A DNA stretch of 64,000 bases. Origin: Prauserella flavalba (GTDB lineage Bacteria > Actinomycetota > Actinomycetes > Mycobacteriales > Pseudonocardiaceae). A program made the position numbers and the translations under genes. Where the stretch lies: positions 1,756,441-1,820,440 of the forward strand of contig NZ_MASU01000005.1 in assembly GCF_003202235.1 (NCBI RefSeq), given 5' to 3'. The notes under the pieces were generated by a model. It saw nothing but the letters and a program-made list of their open reading frames with translations. It searched no databases and was not told the origin of the DNA. Shown piece by piece: positions 27,068-35,730 of the stretch; position 1 is the first letter of the stretch; each line of letters starts with the position of its first letter.

Positions 27068-27823
27068 ATGTCTGAACAGAGCCTGCGGGGCAAGGTGGCT
27101 GTCGTCGGTGGGGGCGCGAAGAACCTCGGTGGGTTGTTGTCCGCCAGGCTGGGCGAGGCGGGCGCGAAGGTCGTCGTGCATTACCACGGCGACTCCTCCG
27201 CTCCGGATGCCGAGAAGACGGTGGAGGCGGTACGCGGCGCCGGTTCGGAGGCCGTGGCGGTTCAGGGCGACCTGACCCGGGTGGCCGAGGTGCGCACCCT
27301 GTTCGACACCGCGGTGGACACCTTCGGCGGGGTCGATGTCGCCGTCAACACGACCGGGATGGTGTTGCGCAAGCCGATCCTGGAGACGTCGGAGGAGGAG
27401 TACGACCGCATGTTCGCGATCAACGCGAAGGCGGCGTACTTCTTCATCCAGGAGGCCGGCCGCCGGCTGAACGATCACGGCAAGATCATCAGTCTGGGAA
27501 CCTCCCTGCTCGCGGCGTTCACCGACGGCTACTCCACCTATGCCGGTGGCAAGGCCCCGTTGGAACACTTCACCCGCGCCGCGGCGAAAGAGTTCGCCGA
27601 CCGGGGCATCTCGGTGAACACGGTGGCCCCGGGGCCGATGGACACCCCGTTCTTCTACCCGCAGGAGACGCCCGAACGGGTGCGGTTCCACCAGTCGCAG
27701 GCATTGGGCAACCAGCTCACCAGGATCGAGGACATCGTTCCGGTCATCATGTTCCTGGCGACCCAGGGCTGGTGGTTCACTGGGCAGACCCTGTTCCCGA
27801 ACGGCGGGTACACCACCCGCTGA
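27068..27823 (+). CDS. SDR-family oxidoreductase
   Basis: A 251-residue short-chain dehydrogenase. The cofactor motif is atypical: VVGGGAKNLGGLLSARLGEAGAKVV replaces TGxxxGIG with GGGAKNLGG, as in some FabG-like proteins; then NTTGMVLRKP, catalytic Ser in ISLGTSLLAAF, Tyr-Lys in YSTYAGGKAPLEHF, and a C-terminal GQTLFPNGGYTT. It probably uses NADP(H) to reduce a small carbonyl. Followed on the same strand by a LysR gene after a strong hairpin. The start ATG has GAGGAG two bases upstream. The substrate is unknown. Confidence 0.88.
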   Translation: MSEQSLRGKVAVVGGGAKNLGGLLSARLGEAGAKVVVHYHGDSSAPDAEKTVEAVRGAGSEAVAVQGDLTRVAEVRTLFDTAVDTFGGVDVAVNTTGMVLRKPILETSEEEYDRMFAINAKAAYFFIQEAGRRLNDHGKIISLGTSLLAAFTDGYSTYAGGKAPLEHFTRAAAKEFADRGISVNTVAPGPMDTPFFYPQETPERVRFHQSQALGNQLTRIEDIVPVIMFLATQGWWFTGQTLFPNGGYTTR

Positions 27824-27828
27824 CGGGG

Positions 27829-27861
27829 GTGGTGGGCGGCCGGAGGGGGGCCGCCCACCAC
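27829..27861 (+). terminator. Strong hairpin terminator after the SDR gene
   Basis: Perfect 13-base stem GTGGTGGGCGGCC (27829-27841) with its complement at 27849-27861 and a seven-base loop. It lacks a T-tract, as is common for actinobacterial hairpin terminators. Confidence 0.65.
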
Positions 27862-27915
27862 ACCGAGCGTTAACCTTGCGCTCACTTGTCGTCGAGTCAA
27901 CGGGGAGAAGTCAGG

Positions 27916-28788
27916 GTGGGCCTGGACCTGCGCAAGCTCGATCATCTCGTCGCGGTCGCCGAGGAAGGCAGCTTCACCCGCGCCGCCGCCAGGCTGCACA
28001 TCTCCCAGCAGGCTCTGTCCACGTCGATCCGCGCGCTGGAGCGGGAGGTCGGCGTCGAACTGCTGGACCGCGACACGACCGGAGTGACGGTGCGCCCCGC
28101 CGGCCAGGCGCTGGTCGACGACGCCCGTGTCCTGCATGGCATCACCCGCTCCGCGCTGCACCGGGCTCGCCGCATCGGCCGCGGCGAACGGGAGACACTC
28201 CGGATCGGGCACACGCCGGCCGTCACCGGTGACGAGGTCACCGCACTGCTGCGGCAGACGCACGCCACGCACCCGGATCTGAGCACCGAGGTCAACCAGC
28301 GTTACCCGGCCGAACTCACCCGGCAGCTCCTCGACGGCGATCTCGACCTCGGCCTGTGCCGCGCCATGAGTCCCGCACACGGCCTGATCCGGGCGACTCT
28401 GCTGCGGCAGCGCCTGCACATCGCCGTCGCCGCCGATCACCGGCTCGCCGGGCGGGACACGGTGCGCCTCGCCGAGCTCGCCGACGAGGACATCGTCGTG
28501 TGGGGCCGGCCCGACAGCTCCGGCTACACCGACCTGCTCCTCGACCTCTGCCGCACAGCCGGTTTCGAACCGCGCGCCCGGCGCAACCCCATCCAGGGCA
28601 CACCGCCGATCACCGCTGTCCTCGGCACCGGCCACGTCGCCTTCGTCACCGCCCAGCCGGGACCGTCGGCCCACGACGACGTCGTCGTCGTGCGACTGGA
28701 GCCACCGGCCCACGTCCCCCTCCAAGCCCTGTGGCCGGAACACACCAGCAACGACGCGCGCACCACCTTCCTCACCACGTTCACCTGA
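27916..28788 (+). CDS. LysR-family transcriptional regulator
   Basis: A regulator of about 290 residues. The N-terminal winged helix reads LDLRKLDHLVAVAEEGSFTR, AAARLHISQQALSTSIRALE and REVGVELLDRDT, then a type-2 periplasmic-binding effector domain (about 90-285). I prefer the GTG at 27916, with GGGGAG at a normal distance, over a TTG 30 bases upstream without a ribosome site. It lies downstream of the SDR on the same strand, separated by a hairpin. The target is probably the SDR gene or the convergent ligase operon. The effector is unknown. Confidence 0.9.
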   Translation: MGLDLRKLDHLVAVAEEGSFTRAAARLHISQQALSTSIRALEREVGVELLDRDTTGVTVRPAGQALVDDARVLHGITRSALHRARRIGRGERETLRIGHTPAVTGDEVTALLRQTHATHPDLSTEVNQRYPAELTRQLLDGDLDLGLCRAMSPAHGLIRATLLRQRLHIAVAADHRLAGRDTVRLAELADEDIVVWGRPDSSGYTDLLLDLCRTAGFEPRARRNPIQGTPPITAVLGTGHVAFVTAQPGPSAHDDVVVVRLEPPAHVPLQALWPEHTSNDARTTFLTTFT

Positions 28789-28804
28789 CCGAACCCGGCG
28801 CCGG

Positions 28805-30460
28805 TCAGTCCCGGTCCCGCAGCCGCCGTCGCAGGATCTTCCCGCTCACGGTCTTCGGGATCTCGTCGAGGATCTCGACGGTCCGGGGGTACTTGTAGGC
28901 GGCCATGCGTTCCCTGGTGAACGCGATGATCTCCTCGGGCGTCGCGGTGCACGTGCCCTTCAACGAGACGAAGGCCTTGACCGTTTCCCCGCGGTAGGCG
29001 TCGGGAACACCCACGACGGCGGCCTCCCGGACGGCCGGATGCTCGTAGAGCACGTCCTCGACCTCGCGCGGCCAGATCTTGTAGCCACCGGCGTTGATCT
29101 GGTCCTTCTTGCGGTCGACGAGGTAGAACCAGCCCTGTTCGTCCATGTAGCCGACGTCCCCGGTGTGCAGGACTCCGCCGGGAAGCGCCTTGGTCGTCTC
29201 GTCCGGTTTGTTCCAGTAGCCGGCGATCACCTGCGGGCCCTCGGTGACGAGCTCGCCGACCTCACCGGCGGGCAGGTCGTCGCCGTCCTCGCCGACGACG
29301 CGGACCACGGTGTCGTACACCGGCACGCCCACGGACACCATGCCGGAGGCCGGGTCCACCGGCGCCTCGGTGTGCAGCGGCACCGCGTGTGAGGGCGAGG
29401 TGGTCTCGGTCAGGCCGTAGATGTTGTGGATGTAGTGGCCGAACGCGTCTTGGAACGCCTTCAGCGTGCTGGGCGGGATGGGGGCGCCCCCGGAGTAGAT
29501 CTTCGTGAGCGACACCAGTTTCGCCTGCTCGGCGTTCGGGGCGTTCATCAGGGCGATGAACACCGTGATCGACCCGACCGTGAACGTGGCCCGCTCGGCC
29601 TCGGCGGTGTCGAGGGTCAGCGCGGGATCGAGCCGGTACATCAACACCAGCGGCGCGCCGGTCAGCAGCGCGACGGCGATGTGCCCGATCAGTCCCGTGA
29701 TGTGGAACAGCGGCGCGATGCCGAGCACGACGTCGTCGGAACCCAGACCGATCCAGTCCCGGTAGGTCCGGGCGTTGAACACCACGTTGCGGTGCGTCGT
29801 CATCGCGCCCTTGGGCGGCCCGGTGGTGCCGGAGGTGTAGGTCAGCAGCGCGACGTCGTCAGGGCGGAGTTCCACCGTGGGCGGAGCCGTCGCCCGGTGC
29901 TGGTCGAGGAACGCGACGAGATCGGTGGTGCCCGGGCAGTCGATCCGTTCGATGCCGGCGAACACGCCCGGCTCGTCCCGTGCCCGCAGGTCCAGTTCGG
30001 ACGTGGTGAGCACCCGGCGCACCGCCGTACCGGGCAGGACGGCCGCCGCCACGTCGCGGTGCAGCGACTCGAGGCACACCAGCACCGTGGCACCGGAATC
30101 CCGCAGCAGCTCGGCGAGCTCGCGCTCCTTGTACATCGGGTTGACCGACACCGCGATCCCGCCGGCCTTCCACGTGCCGAGCTGGGCGATGACGAACTGC
30201 GGGATGTTCTGGACGTAGATCGCGACCCGCTCGCCCGGCCGGAATCCGTCGGCGGCGAGCCCGGCGGCGAAGGCATCGGCCAGCTCATCGAGCTCGGCGA
30301 AGGTGATGGACCGGCCGAAGTACCGGATGGCGTCACCGCCGGGATCGCGCGCCACCGTGGCCCGGAACATGCTCACGATGTCGGGAAACCCCGGTTCGGC
30401 CGATCGGGGCCGGCCCGCGTCGTACCGGGCCAGCCAGGGTTTGTCGTCGTAGACGGACAT
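28805..30460 (-). CDS. Long-chain fatty acid/aryl-CoA ligase (ANL family)
   Basis: A 551-residue AMP-forming CoA ligase. P-loop LLTYTSGTTGPPKGAMTTH, adenine-binding YGLTETTSPSH, the hinge and loop DRKKDQINAGGYKIWPREVED, and the catalytic Lys in PKTVSGKILRRRLRD are all intact. The ATG at 30460 has AGGAG four bases upstream and lies 23 bases after the SDR stop. Last gene of an operon with amidohydrolase, MIP18-like protein and SDR. Likely activates an acid generated by the upstream enzymes. Long-chain specificity is only suggested by overall similarity. Confidence 0.93.
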   Translation of the reverse strand: MSVYDDKPWLARYDAGRPRSAEPGFPDIVSMFRATVARDPGGDAIRYFGRSITFAELDELADAFAAGLAADGFRPGERVAIYVQNIPQFVIAQLGTWKAGGIAVSVNPMYKERELAELLRDSGATVLVCLESLHRDVAAAVLPGTAVRRVLTTSELDLRARDEPGVFAGIERIDCPGTTDLVAFLDQHRATAPPTVELRPDDVALLTYTSGTTGPPKGAMTTHRNVVFNARTYRDWIGLGSDDVVLGIAPLFHITGLIGHIAVALLTGAPLVLMYRLDPALTLDTAEAERATFTVGSITVFIALMNAPNAEQAKLVSLTKIYSGGAPIPPSTLKAFQDAFGHYIHNIYGLTETTSPSHAVPLHTEAPVDPASGMVSVGVPVYDTVVRVVGEDGDDLPAGEVGELVTEGPQVIAGYWNKPDETTKALPGGVLHTGDVGYMDEQGWFYLVDRKKDQINAGGYKIWPREVEDVLYEHPAVREAAVVGVPDAYRGETVKAFVSLKGTCTATPEEIIAFTRERMAAYKYPRTVEILDEIPKTVSGKILRRRLRDRD

Positions 30461-30483
30461 CGGACTCCTGTCGGGGAGGCGGG

Positions 30484-31338
30484 TCAATGCATCTCCTGCC
30501 CGCCGGTGGTGTTGATCGCCTGGCCGGTGACGTATCCGCCCTGTGCGGACGCGAGGAACACGATCAGGTCGGACACGTCCTGCGGGGTCTGGAAGCGGCC
30601 GAGCGGGATGGCACCCAGCGTCGCCTGCCGCACCTCCTCCTTCGAGACGCCCTGGAGGCGGGAGTAGGCGTCCCACAGGCCACCGGGCTGGTCGTTGAGC
30701 GGGTTGTCGAGCGTTCCGGGGCACACCGCGTTGACGGTGATCCCGTGCGGGCCCGCCTCCTTGGCCGCCACCTGGACCAGGCCGTTGACGCCGAACTTGG
30801 ACGCGCAGTAGGCGCCGAGCAGGGGCCAGCCGGTCTTGCCCGCCTGGCTGGACACCGCGATCACCCGTCCCCCTCGGCCCTGCTTGACCAGGCGGCGCAG
30901 CGCGGCCCGGAAACACAGGAAGGTGCCCCGCAGGTTGACCGCCAGTGTCTGGTCGAAGGCCTGGGCCGTCAGCTCGGTGAGGGGCACGTTGCTCGTCGAC
31001 ACCCCGGCGTTGGCGACCATGACGTCGAGCCCGCCGAACTCCTCGACAGCGGCCCCGACCAGGCCGTCGACCTCGTCCTCCCGCGTCACGTCACACCGCA
31101 GGGCCAGCACCTCGGCGCCGGTCGCCGCCAGCTCGGCCGCAGCCTCGTCCAGGTCGGTCGCGGTCGAGAGCCGGTAGTCCGGCGCGCCGTCCAGCGGCCT
31201 CCCGATGTCGGTGATCACCAGGCGCGCGCCCCGGGCGGCCAGGGCACGGGCGGTGGCCCTGCCGATGCCCCCTTCGCGCCCCACGCCGGTGATCACCGCG
31301 ACCGTGCCGGCCAGCCCGTCGCCCGCCGCCTCAGTCAT
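30484..31338 (-). CDS. SDR-family oxidoreductase (mycofactocin-like or carveol-type)
   Basis: A 284-residue classical SDR with an insertion between strands 2 and 3 (GRPLDGAPDYRLSTATDLDEAAAEL). Cofactor motif VITGVGREGGIGRATA, NAGVSTSN, catalytic Ser in AVSSQAGKTG, Tyr-Lys in YCASKFG and GQAINTTGGQEMH at the end. The insertion is typical of carveol-dehydrogenase-like SDRs, some of which use mycofactocin with a non-exchangeable nicotinamide; membership there is a suggestion only. ATG 31338 overlaps the upstream gene end. A GTG six bases earlier is possible. Confidence 0.9.
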   Translation of the reverse strand: MTEAAGDGLAGTVAVITGVGREGGIGRATARALAARGARLVITDIGRPLDGAPDYRLSTATDLDEAAAELAATGAEVLALRCDVTREDEVDGLVGAAVEEFGGLDVMVANAGVSTSNVPLTELTAQAFDQTLAVNLRGTFLCFRAALRRLVKQGRGGRVIAVSSQAGKTGWPLLGAYCASKFGVNGLVQVAAKEAGPHGITVNAVCPGTLDNPLNDQPGGLWDAYSRLQGVSKEEVRQATLGAIPLGRFQTPQDVSDLIVFLASAQGGYVTGQAINTTGGQEMH

Positions 31339-31717
31339 CGGCACGGCGGGACGGCAGCAGCGACATCAGGACCCGGCGGCGGGCGTCGCGGATCGCGCGG
31401 GCTTCACCGGTCATCCGCTCCGGGGTCCAGGTCATCCCGTCGTCGAGGGTCACCTCGGGACGGCGTCCCAGCACGGGGCTGACGTGCCGGTCGATCTGGT
31501 CGAGCAGCTGCCCGAGCATCATGCACGACGGCGTGGTGAGTGACAGCCGGATCGCGACCCCGTCGTCGCCGTCCGGTTCGATGCGGTCGACCAGTCCCAT
31601 CTCCACGATGTCGATCGGCGTCGCGGCGGCGACGCTGCACGGGTCCACGACCTCACGCAGCGCTGCCAGCACCCGCTCGCCGATCTCGCCGGACACGGCG
31701 ATCTCGGTGACGGTCAC
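31331..31717 (-). CDS. MIP18/DUF59-family metal-sulfur cluster assembly protein
   Basis: A 128-residue small protein. It has the MIP18 start VLAALREVVDPCSVAAATPIDI, a GLVD strand and the conserved reactive-Cys segment LTTPSCMMLGQLLDQI. Such proteins (SufT, PaaD relatives) help insert iron-sulfur clusters into target enzymes. Start GTG 31717 lies three bases after the amidohydrolase stop. In this operon it may mature or assist a partner enzyme such as the amidohydrolase; that link is inference. The C-terminal 45 residues are charged and not part of the usual domain. Confidence 0.82.
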   Translation of the reverse strand: MTVTEIAVSGEIGERVLAALREVVDPCSVAAATPIDIVEMGLVDRIEPDGDDGVAIRLSLTTPSCMMLGQLLDQIDRHVSPVLGRRPEVTLDDGMTWTPERMTGEARAIRDARRRVLMSLLPSRRADD

Positions 31718-31720
31718 GGT

Positions 31721-32815
31721 TCAGGCCCCCGTCCGGATCGGCGTGCGGCTGGTCGACCACGGCGCCCGCAACCCTTCGGCGCGCTGCGCGGCCAGCTCGT
31801 CGGAGGCGGTGCCCGCCGCGATCTTGTCCAGGTCGAGTCCGAGGGCGGCCGCGTAGTTGCCGGCCAGGATCTTGGCCTTGTGCTCGTCGGTGATCTGGGA
31901 GACGGGCGCGAACTGGCCCGCGCGAGCCAGGTCCTCCTCCGTGAACTGGAAGGCCTCGAACGCCTCCAGGCAGGGCCGCGCGTGGTAGGCCATGTGCCCG
32001 GTGCCCCACCACAGCCGGTCGTAGACGTGGTCGCCGACCGCGGCGGCCATCCCGAGCACGGCCGCGGCGAACTGGTCGGGCCGCTTCGCGCAGATGATGT
32101 TCAGCGTCTCCAGGTTGACGAAGACGTTGGGGAAGCGGGCCAGCATCCACGCGGTCTCCTCGACGAAGGCGACACCCCCGTGGACGATCTCGAAGTTCAG
32201 GTCGGGGTGGTCGGCGGCGGCGCCGTCGAGGTCGCCGACGCGGTAGGGGTCCATCGGGACCGGCCCGAGCGGCACCGCCTTGTGCACGGCCACGGTCGAG
32301 ATGCCCAGCTGCTTGGCCTTCTCGTAGACGGGGTAGACGATCTCCTCGTCGTCCATCCGGAAGTGCCGGTGCTTGCCCTCGGCGGTCCACGACGACGGGT
32401 AGAGCTTCAGCCCGATCGGCGAGAGCAGCTCGGCCTGCCGCTCCAGCTCGTCGAGCGCCGCCTGCCCGGCCATCGGGTCGACGGTCGCATAGCTGAGGAA
32501 CCGGGTCGGGTACTTGGCCACCACCTCGGCGGCCTTCTCCACCGACACGAGCCCGTCGTGGTAGGCGCCGATGGGCACCGGGTGGTAGATCGCGAAGTCG
32601 GTGTCGCTCTCCAGGAACAGGGTCGACACGGTCTCGTCGACGTCCCAGTCGCGCACGTAGTCCTCGCGCGGCAGCTCGTAGTCCGGCCCGGAACCGGCGA
32701 CCACGCCGAAGATCATGTCCGTGATGCCCTGGGCGTTGCGGGGCACGGCGTGGTTGCTCGGATCGAGGTTGTAGGAGTGCACCACCGCGTCGATCACGTA
32801 CTTGCCGTTGAGCAT
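31721..32815 (-). CDS. Amidohydrolase-2 (ACMSD-like) family protein with altered metal site
   Basis: A 364-residue TIM-barrel protein of the ACMSD/resorcylate decarboxylase family. Family features are GLKLYPSSW, VHKAVPLGP and EIVHGGVAF with its His. The N-terminal HxH of the family is changed (IDAVVHSYN keeps one His) and the final Asp motif appears as WWGTGHMAYH rather than GSDYPH. It therefore either binds metal differently or is not a classical hydrolase. ATG 32815 has CAGGAG upstream. First gene of the operon with MIP18-like protein, SDR and CoA ligase; divergent LuxR regulator on the other side. Confidence 0.85.
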   Translation of the reverse strand: MLNGKYVIDAVVHSYNLDPSNHAVPRNAQGITDMIFGVVAGSGPDYELPREDYVRDWDVDETVSTLFLESDTDFAIYHPVPIGAYHDGLVSVEKAAEVVAKYPTRFLSYATVDPMAGQAALDELERQAELLSPIGLKLYPSSWTAEGKHRHFRMDDEEIVYPVYEKAKQLGISTVAVHKAVPLGPVPMDPYRVGDLDGAAADHPDLNFEIVHGGVAFVEETAWMLARFPNVFVNLETLNIICAKRPDQFAAAVLGMAAAVGDHVYDRLWWGTGHMAYHARPCLEAFEAFQFTEEDLARAGQFAPVSQITDEHKAKILAGNYAAALGLDLDKIAAGTASDELAAQRAEGLRAPWSTSRTPIRTGA

Positions 32816-33084
32816 GTCTGAGGCTCCTGCAGTCGTTCGGGTTCCCCTCGGCGGTGAGGGGCGTCACCGACGCTAGGAACCCCGTCCGGCCCGCACGAGT
32901 CCTCCAAGGGGGACAGTGCGGTGCGCCGGAAATGTCCCCCGTGGGTGACTGGGCAGATCGCCGGTCCGTGCGTAAGGTGGTCGCCGTCCCGCGCCCGCTC
33001 GCCGGTGAGCGGGTGGGCACCTGCCGTCATCGGTGATACTGGGGGCTGCCAGGTTTCTCGGACCATCGAACGGGTGAGGCGACG
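32816..33084. other. Divergent promoter region between amidohydrolase and LuxR genes
   Basis: About 270 bases carrying a perfect inverted repeat (32908-32940) described separately. No additional gene is recognised. Confidence 0.5.
32908..32940. promoter_or_regulatory. Inverted repeat GGGGGACA-N17-TGTCCCCC
   Basis: Eight-base perfect arms separated by 17 bases, centred about 110 bases upstream of the amidohydrolase start and 160 bases upstream of the divergent LuxR start. A 25-base centre distance fits a regulator binding adjacent turns of one DNA face. Likely target of the LuxR protein (inference). Confidence 0.45.
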
Positions 33085-33852
33085 ATGCCGACTCTCGCGC
33101 ACGATCGAGGTGGCGACCTGCGCCGCTACGAGCTCGCGTTCCGCGTGCTGGAGCAGGTCGACGGCGTGACCGACCTGCCTGCGTTCAAGACGGCGCTGAC
33201 CGGGGCGCTCGCGGATGTCTACCGGGTCCGGTCCACCACGTTCTTCGTCGGGCGCACCGCGCAGCTCGCGTGCGCCGACCCGAGCCCGACGATCATCGGG
33301 ATCACCCGGCACATGCTGCCGGAGTACCAGGACATGTGGTTCCAGCACGACATCTTCTCCACGCCGCGTGCCTTGCGCTCGATGATCGACACCCGCGTGT
33401 CGACGCTGGGCGAGATCAACGGCGGCACCCAGGAGAACCGGCTGTACGTCACGAATTACCTGCAACGGCACGGCATCGAGTCCGCGACCGCGATGTATCT
33501 CGACGTGTGTCACGGCCGCAAGGCACTGGTCGGGTTGTTCGACCGCGACCCCGACCGGATCGGCGTGCAGGAGATCTCCTCGCTGCGCCTGCTCGCGAGG
33601 CCGCTCGCGCAGATCGCCCGCGGCCTCCCCGAAAGCGCGGCGGACCAGGACACGGTGCTGGCCAAGCTCTCGCCCCGCCAGGCGGAGGTCGCGCGCCTGG
33701 TCGGCGAGGGCTTGTCCAACGCGACGATCGGCGCGATGCTGCACCTGCACCCGGCCAGCGTGAAGAAGTACGTCACCCGCATCCTGGCGATCACCGGCAT
33801 GCGCAACCGGACAGAGCTCGCCATCGCCCTGCGCAACACCGGAACGTCCTGA
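33085..33852 (+). CDS. LuxR-family transcriptional regulator
   Basis: A 255-residue regulator with an N-terminal GAF-like or autoinducer-binding-like domain (about 10-180) and a C-terminal LuxR helix-turn-helix (LSPRQAEVARLVGEGLSNAT, GAMLHLHPASVKKYVTRIL, MRNRTELAIAL). No receiver domain is present, so it is ligand- rather than phosphorylation-controlled. Divergent from the amidohydrolase-ligase operon and probably its activator. Ends at a perfect bidirectional terminator shared with the convergent SRPBCC gene. Confidence 0.9.
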   Translation: MPTLAHDRGGDLRRYELAFRVLEQVDGVTDLPAFKTALTGALADVYRVRSTTFFVGRTAQLACADPSPTIIGITRHMLPEYQDMWFQHDIFSTPRALRSMIDTRVSTLGEINGGTQENRLYVTNYLQRHGIESATAMYLDVCHGRKALVGLFDRDPDRIGVQEISSLRLLARPLAQIARGLPESAADQDTVLAKLSPRQAEVARLVGEGLSNATIGAMLHLHPASVKKYVTRILAITGMRNRTELAIALRNTGTS

Positions 33853-33858
33853 CGGGAC

Positions 33859-33896
33859 GGTGGTGGCGCCGAGCACCCGTGCTCGGCGCCACCACC
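33859..33896. terminator. Bidirectional hairpin terminator
   Basis: Perfect 18-base stem (GGTGGTGGCGCCGAGCAC and its complement) with a two-base loop, filling the whole 48-base gap between the convergent LuxR and SRPBCC genes. Confidence 0.85.
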
Positions 33897-33900
33897 CGTG

Positions 33901-34308
33901 TTACGACCGCACGCGGTCGGCCAGTGCCCGCAACGAGGACCGGTAGATGTCCCGGATCGCCTCCGCGAGCGCGGGCTCCTCCTCGGCCGAGCTGGCTTCG
34001 AACTCGGCGTCCCACAACACTTCGGCGCCCTCGGCGTGGTCCCGGACGGTGAACGAGGACCGGTAGACCCGCAGCGCGAGTGGCCCCGAGACGTACTCGT
34101 ACACGTAGCTGCGCGCCCGGTCGTCGTGCGTGACGATGCGCTCGACCGCCTCACCGCCGCCCCCGGCGAACGTCGCGTAGCGCAGATCGTCCACCTGGTG
34201 CGACTTCTCGATCGCGGGCACCCAGTCCGCGACGTTGGCGGTGTCGCCGCCGATCCGCCACACGGCCGCCGGTTCGGCCGCGATGACCAGCGATTCGTTC
34301 ACGCGCAT
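33901..34308 (-). CDS. SRPBCC-family (polyketide cyclase/START-like) protein
   Basis: A 135-residue single-domain helix-grip protein. It starts with the typical strand and helix NESLVIAAEPAAVWRIGGDTANVADWVPAI and ends with the long C-terminal helix LAEAIRDIYRSSLRALADRV. These proteins bind hydrophobic ligands or act as cyclases; no specific function is indicated. Its own ATG is at 34308 after a weak ribosome site (GGAAGGG further upstream). Isolated between convergent LuxR and the acyl-CoA dehydrogenase. Confidence 0.85.
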   Translation of the reverse strand: MRVNESLVIAAEPAAVWRIGGDTANVADWVPAIEKSHQVDDLRYATFAGGGGEAVERIVTHDDRARSYVYEYVSGPLALRVYRSSFTVRDHAEGAEVLWDAEFEASSAEEEPALAEAIRDIYRSSLRALADRVRS

Positions 34309-34439
34309 GATGTGCCCTTCCTGTTGGCGACAGTGCCATTGGCCGGACCCTACGAACGCGCGCGGCGGGCGCCCAGTCCACTCAGGGTGACAGTCGGCCC
34401 GTCCGGTTCCGGAGTTCGTCCACAGTGCACTGGCGGCGA

Positions 34440-35666
34440 TCAGGCCGGGGGCAGCACCGGTTCCCGCCTGAGCTCGGCCTTGGCGAGAGAGCGCAGATGC
34501 ACCTCGTCAGGCCCGTCGAACAGCCGCATCGCCCGGTGCCAGCCGTACATGGCGGCCAGCGGGGTCACGTCGGTGACGCCGGCTCCGCCGTGGACCTGGA
34601 TCGCGCGGTCGATCACGCGGGTCGCCGCGCGGGGTACGGCGATCTTGGCCATCGCCACGAGATCCCGGGCGGCCTTGTTGCCCGCGATGTCGATCACATG
34701 ACTGGCGCGCTGACACAGCATGCGCGCCTGTTCGATCTCCACCCGTGACTCGGCGATGTGCTGCCGCACGACGCCCTGGTCGGCCAGCGGCCCGCCGAAC
34801 GCGACCCGGTTCTTCGCCCGCTCGACGAGGAGAGCCAGGGCGCGTTCGGCGGCGCCGAGCGCGCGCATGCAGTGGTGGATGCGGCCGGGTCCGAGCCGGG
34901 CCTGCGCGGCCGCGAACCCGCCGCCCTCCTCGCCGATGACGTTCTCGACGGGCACCCGGACGTCGTCGAAGCGCACTTCGGCGTGCCCGTGCTGATCGTG
35001 GTGGCCGAACACGGGATAGTCGCGCACGACGGTCACGCCCGGCGTGTCCCTCGGGACGAGCACCATCGTCTGCTGGCGGTGCGCCGGCGCCGACGGGTCT
35101 GTCTTGCCCATCACGATGAAGAACGCGCACCGCGGGTCCATCGCGCCGCTGGTCCACCACTTGCGGCCGTTGATGACGTACACGTCGCCCTCACGCGCGA
35201 TGCGGGTGGCGATGTTGGTGGCGTCGCTGCTGGCGACCTCCGGTTCGGTCATGGCGAACGCGGAACGGATCTCCCCGGCCAGCAGCGGGGCGAGCCACTC
35301 CTGCTTCTGCCGCTCGCTGCCGAGCAGGTGCAGCAGTTCCATGTTGCCGGTGTCCGGAGCCTGGCCGTTGATCGCCTCGGGCGCGAGGTCCAGGCTCCAG
35401 CCGGACAGCTCCGCGATCGGCGCGTACTCCAGCTGCGTGATTCCCGACTCGGCGGGCAGGAACAGGTTCCACAGCCCCTCGGCCTTCGCCTGCTTCTTCA
35501 GCTCCTCGACGATCGGCGGCACGACGTGATCGCCCGGTCCCGCGGCCCGGCGATGGGCGAGGTACCCGGCTTCGGCCGGGAGCACCTGTTCCCGCATGAA
35601 CACCACCATGCGCTCCCTGAGCTCCCGGGCTCGGGGCGACGGGGCGGGAAGATCGTAGTCCGACAC
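34440..35666 (-). CDS. Acyl-CoA dehydrogenase
   Basis: A FAD enzyme of about 408 residues like ACAD10/11-type dehydrogenases. It has the FAD-binding AFAMTEPEVASSDATNIATR, NGRKWWTSGAMDPR, and near the end IDRAIQVHGGAGVTDVTPLAAMYGWHRAMRLFDGPDEVH with the ADP-pyrophosphate-binding region. It oxidises an acyl-CoA at C2-C3. GTG 35666 is chosen since AGGAG lies six bases upstream. The catalytic base of ACAD11-type enzymes would lie in the DGPDEVH loop. An APH-like kinase gene nearby (36676) matches the ACAD10/11 arrangement, where a kinase and a dehydrogenase cooperate on hydroxyacyl-CoAs (inference). Confidence 0.92.
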   Translation of the reverse strand: MSDYDLPAPSPRARELRERMVVFMREQVLPAEAGYLAHRRAAGPGDHVVPPIVEELKKQAKAEGLWNLFLPAESGITQLEYAPIAELSGWSLDLAPEAINGQAPDTGNMELLHLLGSERQKQEWLAPLLAGEIRSAFAMTEPEVASSDATNIATRIAREGDVYVINGRKWWTSGAMDPRCAFFIVMGKTDPSAPAHRQQTMVLVPRDTPGVTVVRDYPVFGHHDQHGHAEVRFDDVRVPVENVIGEEGGGFAAAQARLGPGRIHHCMRALGAAERALALLVERAKNRVAFGGPLADQGVVRQHIAESRVEIEQARMLCQRASHVIDIAGNKAARDLVAMAKIAVPRAATRVIDRAIQVHGGAGVTDVTPLAAMYGWHRAMRLFDGPDEVHLRSLAKAELRREPVLPPA

Positions 35667-35705
35667 GAAGAACTCCTGAACAACACCGAGCAATTGGTCG
35701 GCTCG

Positions 35706-35715
35706 ACCGTACGGT
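35706..35715. promoter_or_regulatory. Palindrome ACCGTACGGT upstream of the acyl-CoA dehydrogenase
   Basis: Perfect ten-base palindrome 40 bases upstream of the dehydrogenase GTG, between that gene and the XRE-TetR regulator. It shares ACCG/CGGT ends with the site at 36642-36659, suggesting the same regulator. Confidence 0.45.
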
Positions 35716-35730
35716 GCGGTCAGCGGGGTG

